NCBI GenBank assembly: GCA_050945315.1
Contig: JBMNSS010000083.1
Span: 1-11,754, forward strand
Direction of reading: 5' to 3'
DNA length: 11,754 nt
DNA from: DTU080 sp050945315
Lineage (GTDB): Bacteria > Bacillota > Limnochordia > DTU080
Below the pieces are notes generated by a model. The model was not told the DNA's origin and did no database searches. It saw only the letters and a list, made by a program, of their open reading frames with translations. Below, one piece after another: positions 6,147 through 11,754 of this stretch. Numbering within the stretch: the first letter of the stretch is position 1; each line of letters begins with the position of its first letter. Position numbers and translations under genes: made by a program.

Positions 6147-8540
6147 TTAGAAAAAGGCTGTCCATCCGCTCTCAAGCCCGGAGGCCCTGTAACAGTCCTC
6201 TCCTTCGGGACTCATCATGATGTCAATGTGTCCACCGAATCTCAACTGCGACTGAGAACCGACTTGCCAATGGGCCATGATCTCGGAGCGGTGCTGACGC
6301 GTCACGCCCGCCACCGCCCGTCTCACAGTGCGCAGAAGCGACAGTTCCAATTGGGTCTTTTCCATGGTCAACTTTCCGGTCAATTCACCTCGCCATGCCG
6401 TGGCTTCCGCTTCCCAGTCCCTGGCCAGCCTCACCAGAGCTTGTACCGTCGGCCCCGCATATTGATAGCTCCAGCTCAGACGATGTCCCACAGGAGCTGT
6501 ACGCAAGGAAGGATCCTCTTCGTCATCTTCGTCCTCTGAACGTTCAGTCGAAAGTTGATCCAAAACGCCGGTGATGAATGAGACTTGGCTCTTCCACCGC
6601 GACCTTGTCAATGACAGTCCGTGCATGCGGTGAATGCCTCGCTGCACCCCAAGCATATCCTGTTCGCCGAAGACAAAGAGCGCACCATGGTAGGCCCAGT
6701 CTCTCCAGATGAGTTGGGTGACTTCCATTCCATGACTTGTGCGACGCTGTAGTTCGTTCGTTTGCCACGGATGGTGGCGGGAAAGCGAGGACCGATCAGC
6801 GGCTGACAACATCACGCTCCTGCGATCATCCTCGTAAGTAGTTGTCATCTGTAGTGCCATATCCTCTTGAACGGACGTGTCATAATCGAGGCGACGTCGC
6901 AGCTCAGCGGATGCGCCTACCGACAGACCGGGGATACTCAAAGGAAGCCGACTCTCCGCCCGCGCCGACAGCAGTCTTGACGAGAGGCTCTCAGCTTCCT
7001 CCCTCCGAACCATGGTGCTTTGCAGCCATCGCACCTGCCACCAAGCCCGTGAAGAGACCGAAGCACTGGCGGCTTTCATACGCAATACTGTGGCGACGGC
7101 GGGAAGAACCCCTCCATGTCGGCGGTGATCCTGCATCCATTGAATGTCGGCCCAAAATGGAGAATCACCGGTGAGCCGGGCTCTAAAACCCGTGGTCGCC
7201 AACAACTCACCCGGAAGGGGCGATCCTTTTTCAATGAGCAGACTCCGGCGCTCAGCCTGCAACTCCCACGCGCCCCATTCTCCTCGAGCCAACAGACCTG
7301 ACATGAGCCCGGTATGAGTTCGCCCGTCGTCCCATCGTTCGTGCATCCTCAGACTCCATCCCAAGAACCCCCGTGGGAACAGATAAGACAGAACGTGCTC
7401 CGCCTGAAGATAACGCTGCCACGTTTCTTCACGGGCTGCCGGGTCTATCGGTGTCTGCCACCACAGAAAACTGAGTCTGCTATGCCAACGATCAAAAAGC
7501 CCCTGATAGCCCACAGTAAGGCTTCGGCGGTCGATATCATCCGGGATGCGCCCCAAAAGACGAAAACCGGGAGGAATGACGCGGTAATCAAAACCGAATT
7601 CCATCTGATCCCGCATCCATGTCCCGCCCAGCTGCCAGGCTAAAGCGTCCCGGACAGCAAAAGGATGTGAACTCGCTCTGTCTGCTCCCAACAACCACGA
7701 AGCGATCAAGCGAGAAGCAGGTGACGGGTGCCATTCGACAGCCGCCCCGCGAGCATAGTGATCCGAAAACCCCGGCTCATACGATCGTTCCCGACCGGCC
7801 AGTACATCGATGCCCAGGGAACCTCTGTCCCAGTGCATGGCCACGGCAGTGGTCGTTCTTGCCTGGGGCGCCTCGTATTCGTATTCAACGTCAATCAGTG
7901 AAGCTTCCGGAATCGGATCGCGGAAAGTGATGGCACCGAGCTCGTAATCGATCTCATAGTCGATCTCAGGAACCAGCAATTGCCCGTCCACCAAGACCCG
8001 TTCGGAGTCTTCCACCACCGGCACGTACAATCCGTTCAACAGATACGGCCCTACCAGACCACGCCCCACCAACTGTTCGCGCCTCGGCAAGCCGAGCGGT
8101 CTGCCCACAACGGCCTGCAATCGCAGATTGCCTGCGCCCATAGCGCTGAACAGCCCCTGAACCCCTGTCAAAAGCCGTTGCCAAGACAGAAGGCCCGGGC
8201 CCGCAAGGCGGAAATGAGTGGTGCCGGCCAGCAGCTCTGCGTTCTCCGTCCGCGCCGAAAACCTCAAGCGATCGGGCAGCGGTCGTGTATCATCATAGTC
8301 TCCGTCGAAAGACCAGCCGCCCGGCAGACTCCCCACGCCCCGCAACGCCAGATGGTGGCGCAATCTCCATCCTTGCTCTCTGCCGGTCTCCTCGCTGTAG
8401 CGCTCACTGTCACCTTCTACGACTGTGCCCTCCACGTCCAGCCGGAAACTGCCCGAAAAATCGCTCATGGCCGGCTGATCAGCCCATGCCACCGAGGAGG
8501 CCATCACCACAAAAGCGAGCAGTATCACGGATTTGACCAT
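6147..8540 (-). CDS. Exported putative outer-membrane beta-barrel protein
   Basis: I recognise no named family. The chosen start (ATG 8540) gives about 797 aa and begins with a classic signal peptide: MVKSVILLAFVVMASSVAWA, cleavage after AWA at residue 20. The longer frame to 8630 adds 30 residues that would bury it. Residues about 160-222 hold a block ending in RVLVDGQLLVPEIDYEIDYE and LGAITFRDPIPEASLIDVEY. From memory, this 'defined DG..L....DY.IDY..G.ITF' pattern recurs in large Gram-negative surface proteins. From about 230 to the end, alternating polar/hydrophobic stretches rich in Trp, Arg and Tyr (e.g. GWSLRMHERWDD, WQVRWLQSTMV) suggest many antiparallel strands. The last residue is Phe. 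It starts 4 nt after the TamB-like gene stop with a weak GGGG SD, implying coupled expression. Barrel location is inference. Confidence 0.65.
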   Translation of the reverse strand: MVKSVILLAFVVMASSVAWADQPAMSDFSGSFRLDVEGTVVEGDSERYSEETGREQGWRLRHHLALRGVGSLPGGWSFDGDYDDTRPLPDRLRFSARTENAELLAGTTHFRLAGPGLLSWQRLLTGVQGLFSAMGAGNLRLQAVVGRPLGLPRREQLVGRGLVGPYLLNGLYVPVVEDSERVLVDGQLLVPEIDYEIDYELGAITFRDPIPEASLIDVEYEYEAPQARTTTAVAMHWDRGSLGIDVLAGRERSYEPGFSDHYARGAAVEWHPSPASRLIASWLLGADRASSHPFAVRDALAWQLGGTWMRDQMEFGFDYRVIPPGFRLLGRIPDDIDRRSLTVGYQGLFDRWHSRLSFLWWQTPIDPAAREETWQRYLQAEHVLSYLFPRGFLGWSLRMHERWDDGRTHTGLMSGLLARGEWGAWELQAERRSLLIEKGSPLPGELLATTGFRARLTGDSPFWADIQWMQDHRRHGGVLPAVATVLRMKAASASVSSRAWWQVRWLQSTMVRREEAESLSSRLLSARAESRLPLSIPGLSVGASAELRRRLDYDTSVQEDMALQMTTTYEDDRRSVMLSAADRSSLSRHHPWQTNELQRRTSHGMEVTQLIWRDWAYHGALFVFGEQDMLGVQRGIHRMHGLSLTRSRWKSQVSFITGVLDQLSTERSEDEDDEEDPSLRTAPVGHRLSWSYQYAGPTVQALVRLARDWEAEATAWRGELTGKLTMEKTQLELSLLRTVRRAVAGVTRQHRSEIMAHWQVGSQSQLRFGGHIDIMMSPEGEDCYRASGLESGWTAFF

Positions 8541-8544
8541 ACAA

Positions 8545-10692
8545 CTACGCCCCGCGCAGGCGCAGGATCTTGACACGCCGGTCAGCGATCTGAAGATGCA
8601 GTTCAAGGGCCTCTTCGTGCCAAGCCTCACGTTCAGTCAGCCGAAGCTGAAGCAGCGCTTTCGGGTTATCGGCGGTGCCCTCAACCTCTACGGTACCATG
8701 CACAGCCCCGTCGATCAAAGCCGCCGGGATTTTGTGCCCTCCCATGGCCAGCAGCGACGACAGTGACTGATCGCTCACGCGCACATCAATGGCCAGCCGT
8801 CTTTCACTGTTGATGTCGCTGATCCTGCCGCTCATCCACCAAGTCCCTCCGTCCTCCGTGACGGCCTTCAGACCTGAGCTTTCTAAATCATGACCGTCAT
8901 AGCGAACAACTCCCTCCAACTGCCGTAGTCGACCCTTGCCGAATTGCACATCACGCAGCAGCAGGTCTCCCACCACATAAGGGTCACCGAAGGAGCCACC
9001 CAGTTCACCGGACCAAGATAGCAAACCCGACCCCAAGCGCGCATAGCGAATGGTCTCCAAAGGCCAATCAGTCACGTCAACACGGAGTTGCATAGAGCTC
9101 CCGTCGCCGGCTACTGAACCATCCACCACCATAAGCCCTTCTCCGCAGTAGGCATGAACATCATTGAGGCGGACTTCACCGTCACTCCAACTAAATGCTC
9201 CTTCGGCTCTCGGAACATACTCGCCCAGAAACTCTAGATCCGTCAGGCGAACATCTCCACTGCTGACAACAGCACTCAAAGGACCGGCAAACGACATGGC
9301 TCCGTCCAGGCGTCCGGTAGTCTCCAGACCGATGCCCAACACCGCAAACAATTGCTCGATCCGTCCTTGATCCGCCTCCAAATCCATGGAGAGCACAGGA
9401 GTCTGTGCGCTGCTCATCGCTGAAACGGATCCTTCCATGGCATAGTAAGACTCACCGCTTCTTACGCGCACGTCGGAGAAGCGAAAATCATCGCGGCTGA
9501 GTCGGATTCGACCCTGAGCTTCGGTGACGGCCTCATTCCAAAGCGTTCCGTCGCGCAATACCACGTCACCGGACAGTTCGGGATCAAACAGATCTCCACC
9601 CAAAGCACCCGTGAAGACGGCGGTGCCATCAGCCCCCCAGGCCTCCACATACGGAACGTCTGAGAGTAGATCCGATGTGTTGGCCGTGAGCTCAATCGTC
9701 AACTCGCCCCGCTCGATTTGGCCCTTTCCCACTACACGTCCTGTTGCCGACAGCAGCGTTATGGATTCCAGGCTCCACGTCCTCCCCATCACCGAGAAGA
9801 TCATTTGGCCTTCCGTCAACGGTAAAGGTGTCTCGAAAGGCCACTGGGACGAAATGAGCTTGGCTCCATGCAGTGAGGCCTGACCACGGAGCTCAGGTGA
9901 ACGCCACGGTCCCTGAATAACGAGCTCAGCGCCTACGGTACCGCTTCCTTCCACCTCTATCATTGGGCTGTATTTGCACAGATCGGCTGCGAGCCAGTCC
10001 AAAAGACGCACGTGTGCCGTCAGCCTGCCCCGCACATCCAATTCACCGGAGCCGGATAGACGACCCGCTCCTCGACTGACACGAAGATCCTGGATCCGCA
10101 ATGTGTCTGCGGCACCCTTCAGGCTCACATCAAAGGTCAGATCGTCCGGAGCGTTTGCACCGCTCCAAACGATCTGTCCTTTCCGCACCGCCACACTTAT
10201 ATCAGGCCAAACGGAAGCTTCGTCCGTAGCCTTCGAATTGTCTTCACCTGCGTTCTCCCCGTCTTGGGGGCTTGTATCATGCCCTTCCTCTGACGATAAT
10301 GAACCGCTCAAGAGGTGGAGGCTATTACCGAAATCAACGGTGAGGCGCGGTGAGACCAGTACAACTTGCCGAAGCGCTTCCAATGGGTCTCTGTCCAATA
10401 GAGCAAAGAGGCCGAACCTCAGATGCACCTGATCCACCGTGATCGGCTCAGTAAAGGGCCCGTCGGGCTTCGGAGTCAAAACGACCTGATCGATCACCAA
10501 GTGCGTCGGACCCTCAAAACGAGCCTGTCCTATATGCACATGTACGGGCCAGCGAGCTTCAATCAAAGTGATCGCTTGGCGGGCCAAAATTGCGGGAATC
10601 GACCCCCTGTTCAAAAAAAGCGTCACCGCCGCGACGCTGATCATGAGAAGAAGACAAATGACCAAGAAACCCCGCCATCCGTCGAGGCGCAT
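8545..10692 (-). CDS. TamB/AsmA-like membrane-anchored envelope protein
   Basis: This 715-aa protein has one N-terminal transmembrane anchor (about 8-28), then a segment typical of AsmA/TamB proteins (VHIGQARFEGPTHLVIDQVVL, a few residues shown from 52 on). An acidic linker (about 130-160) and a long series of beta-rich repeats follow, e.g. GSGELDVRGRL, GSGTVGAELVIQGPWRSPEL, GQASLHGAKL and GTVEVEGTADNP. Such proteins form hydrophobic grooves thought to move phospholipid between inner and outer membranes. An in-frame TGA lies just upstream of ATG 10692, confirming the start; the SD (AAGGGG, 13 nt away) is poor. TamB proteins usually exceed 1200 aa and end in a conserved DUF490 domain; I see none here, and the frame stops at TAG 8547-8545. 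It precedes the barrel-protein gene by 4 bp. It may be a shorter AsmA-type member or an evolutionarily truncated TamB. Confidence 0.75.
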   Translation of the reverse strand: MRLDGWRGFLVICLLLMISVAAVTLFLNRGSIPAILARQAITLIEARWPVHVHIGQARFEGPTHLVIDQVVLTPKPDGPFTEPITVDQVHLRFGLFALLDRDPLEALRQVVLVSPRLTVDFGNSLHLLSGSLSSEEGHDTSPQDGENAGEDNSKATDEASVWPDISVAVRKGQIVWSGANAPDDLTFDVSLKGAADTLRIQDLRVSRGAGRLSGSGELDVRGRLTAHVRLLDWLAADLCKYSPMIEVEGSGTVGAELVIQGPWRSPELRGQASLHGAKLISSQWPFETPLPLTEGQMIFSVMGRTWSLESITLLSATGRVVGKGQIERGELTIELTANTSDLLSDVPYVEAWGADGTAVFTGALGGDLFDPELSGDVVLRDGTLWNEAVTEAQGRIRLSRDDFRFSDVRVRSGESYYAMEGSVSAMSSAQTPVLSMDLEADQGRIEQLFAVLGIGLETTGRLDGAMSFAGPLSAVVSSGDVRLTDLEFLGEYVPRAEGAFSWSDGEVRLNDVHAYCGEGLMVVDGSVAGDGSSMQLRVDVTDWPLETIRYARLGSGLLSWSGELGGSFGDPYVVGDLLLRDVQFGKGRLRQLEGVVRYDGHDLESSGLKAVTEDGGTWWMSGRISDINSERRLAIDVRVSDQSLSSLLAMGGHKIPAALIDGAVHGTVEVEGTADNPKALLQLRLTEREAWHEEALELHLQIADRRVKILRLRGA

Positions 10693-10993
10693 CAGGAGTG
10701 TTCATCCCCTTTCCGATCTAGACTGTGTGTCATCGCATCCTTTGACATCTCAGTCAGATCGCCTGCAAGTAAGAAAGGGAGCGCCAGACAGATGGTGGGG
10801 CAAGTTCCATGAAACACCGCCGTCGGTCCCGCAGACAACTTCGGAGGGCTGTAGACGGCCTGTCGATCCAACAAAACACCTGTCGAAGTGTCGCGGAATG
10901 AGCGACACGGGCTGCTTGAGCTGACAGCGGTCGCGACCGATCATCATCTCCCTCAGCCTTCTTTGGTCGACGGAAGCGGATCGTCTCAGGTGC
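10693..10993. other. Non-coding or decayed stretch upstream of the TamB-like gene
   Basis: I see no convincing gene in these 301 bases. A minus-strand ORF at 10947-10750 has an AGGGAG-like SD but an unremarkable, Arg/Cys-rich translation matching nothing I know. Structured elements are a 7-bp stem (GTGTCGC 10888-10894 / GCGACAC 10902-10908), a 12-bp palindrome CGGTCGCGACCG (10928-10939) and a GCCGTC/GACGGC pair (10819-10824/10854-10859). None has a T-tract. The promoter of the TamB-like operon should lie here, but I cannot point to a good -35/-10 pair. Confidence 0.5.
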
Positions 10994-11260
10994 TCAAAAC
11001 CAACGTGAGCTGCGTTTGTCGTAGAAGTCTTTCATGATGGCATTTACCTGACGCAGAACTCCGGGCACGGCAACCTCAACGGGTATTTCACCTCGCCACA
11101 TCTGGGTGACTGTGGGTCCGCTCAACAAAGTGCGCTGATACTCGTTATACGCAGGGTTAGCCCAAAACTGCTCCCCGGCATAGTCCATGGCGTTCATTGC
11201 CCTCAGCACGGGGCCTTTCCGAGAAATCGGCTCTGATCTTGACGCAATTGCATATGCGTG
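10994..11260 (-). pseudogene. C-terminal remnant of an ABC sugar-binding protein
   Basis: The minus-strand frame ending at TGA 10996-10994 reads MNAMDYAGEQFWANPAYNEY, then QRTLLSGPTVTQMWRGEIPV and EVAVPGVLRQVNAIMKDFY. This closely resembles the last part of extracellular solute-binding proteins of carbohydrate ABC importers, where 'W.NP.Y..Y' and 'MWRGEI..E.A.....RQVN.I' are characteristic. Upstream the frame continues only to a TGA at 11263-11261, so more than 300 N-terminal residues of a normal ~430-aa protein are missing, including the lipoprotein signal. No permease genes accompany it. It adjoins a transposase remnant, suggesting loss by insertion followed by deletion. Family assignment is from motif memory. 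Confidence 0.7.
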
Positions 11261-11653
11261 TCACTGAGTAGCACGCTCTATCGTACTCTCGATCGCTTTG
11301 AGTCCGAGCCCCATGTCCAATCCTTGGCCGGTGCAAATTCGCATCTGATCAGTCACCTGATACCCAAGAACGCGGGTGTGATTCTCGACATCGATACGAC
11401 TGTCGAACCGGTCCATGGCAGCCAGGAAGGCGCTTGTGTAGCCTAGAATCCTAAGTATCGAGGAAGACCCAGCTATCAGCCGCTTATCGCCTTTGACGGA
11501 CGAACCAAGGCAGCTGTGCACATTGAGCCTCGCCCTGGGAAGTCTCCAAACGCAAAGGAAAAGATCGCCTTCTATCGGGCAGCTAAGGCACAGCTTCCGG
11601 AAGGAGTCAAGGTGGTGTACGTCAGGGCAGTGAGTCAAGAGTTATGGGGCTGA
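11258..11653 (+). pseudogene. IS1380-family transposase remnant
   Basis: The plus-strand frame reads STLYRTLDRFESEPHVQSLA, then VILDIDTTVEPVHGSQEGA up to an in-frame TAG at 11444-11446. It resumes in the same frame as NPKYRGRPSYQPLIAFDG, then EPRPGKSPNAKEKIAFYRAA and LPEGVKVVYVRA, and stops at TGA 11651. This is the central part of an IS1380-type DDE transposase; LDIDTT carries the first catalytic Asp. The TAG most simply replaces a Tyr codon (GCC-TA[C/T]-AAT). The N-terminal ~80 residues are missing. After VRA the expected DSGF block with the second Asp is absent, and a different frame (GLKFPAYVVS, 11647-11676) continues, implying a frameshift or deletion. It is non-functional. No terminal inverted repeats were found. 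Confidence 0.8.
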
Positions 11654-11754
11654 AGTTCCCTGCCTATGTGGTGTCAGAAATTTGTAATCGGTGGCATACC
11701 GCTTTCATTGAGCCGGTGGAAGAAGTGTGAAAGCCCACCTGAACCAGTCCTACC
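11654..11754 (+). other. Right-edge sequence, broken continuation of the IS remnant
   Basis: A frame running from 11641 to the TGA at 11728-11730 reads GLKFPAYVVSEICNRW and on to VEEV. Its start could be displaced IS1380 transposase sequence, but the rest does not match anything I recognise. The last 24 bases hold no visible feature. Confidence 0.3.

Noticed and set aside
6144..6158. GCCTT/AAGGC hairpin at the end of the barrel-protein gene
   Set aside because: Five-bp stem followed by purine-rich sequence rather than a T-tract on the transcribed strand.
8541..8630. Longer start for the barrel protein
   Set aside because: The extra 30 residues are Arg/Cys-rich, overlap the TamB-like coding end and would hide a textbook signal peptide.
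10750..10947. 65-codon minus-strand ORF with an AGGGAG-like SD
   Set aside because: Translation is compositionally odd, matches nothing recognisable and lies in a decayed region; left as unexplained.

Overview
This window looks like chromosome from a moderately GC-rich Bacillota (Firmicutes) genome. Support comes from a DarA/PstA-type c-di-AMP receptor, an XRE-TPR regulator of the kind common in that phylum, GTG and TTG starts behind strong Shine-Dalgarno (SD) sites, and an IS1380-type transposase remnant. A TamB/AsmA-like anchored protein followed by a large protein with a signal peptide and beta-barrel character suggests a lineage with an outer membrane (a diderm Bacillota, for example Limnochordia- or Halanaerobiales-like). 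The placement is inference; no rRNA or tRNA is present.

Left part (1-2123): a gene-poor stretch holds a perfect 12-bp inverted repeat (46-57/103-114). Next comes a short ORF on the minus strand (327-193, 44 aa) with a textbook SD. It encodes a one-helix, signal-like peptide with a Trp/Pro-rich tail. It is divergent from an HTH-TPR regulator (500-1798), which is followed 4 bp later by a darA-like gene (1803-2123). A short hydrophobic peptide gene divergent from an HTH-TPR regulator is the layout of RRNPP/Rgg-SHP peptide signalling. This is the most interesting candidate system here.

Middle (2135-6037, minus strand): a compact housekeeping operon read right to left as guaB (IMP dehydrogenase), a CPBP-family membrane protease, folP (dihydropteroate synthase with a ~115-residue N-terminal extension) and folK (HPPK). 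Junctions are 4-bp overlaps or gaps of 10 bp or less. folB is absent from its common place between folP and folK. The operon converges on the darA-like gene with only 11 bp between the stops.

Right-middle (6147-10692, minus strand): two closely spaced genes, an N-terminally anchored TamB/AsmA-like protein (715 aa, without the usual long C-terminal part) and a ~797-aa exported putative outer-membrane beta-barrel protein. They start 4 bp apart and probably form a cell-envelope unit.

Right end (10693-11754): a decayed segment. It holds about 300 bp without a convincing gene, the C-terminal stub of an ABC sugar-binding protein (minus strand), and an IS1380-family transposase remnant (plus strand) with an internal nonsense codon and a broken 3' part. 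The two remnants abut at about 11240-11260.
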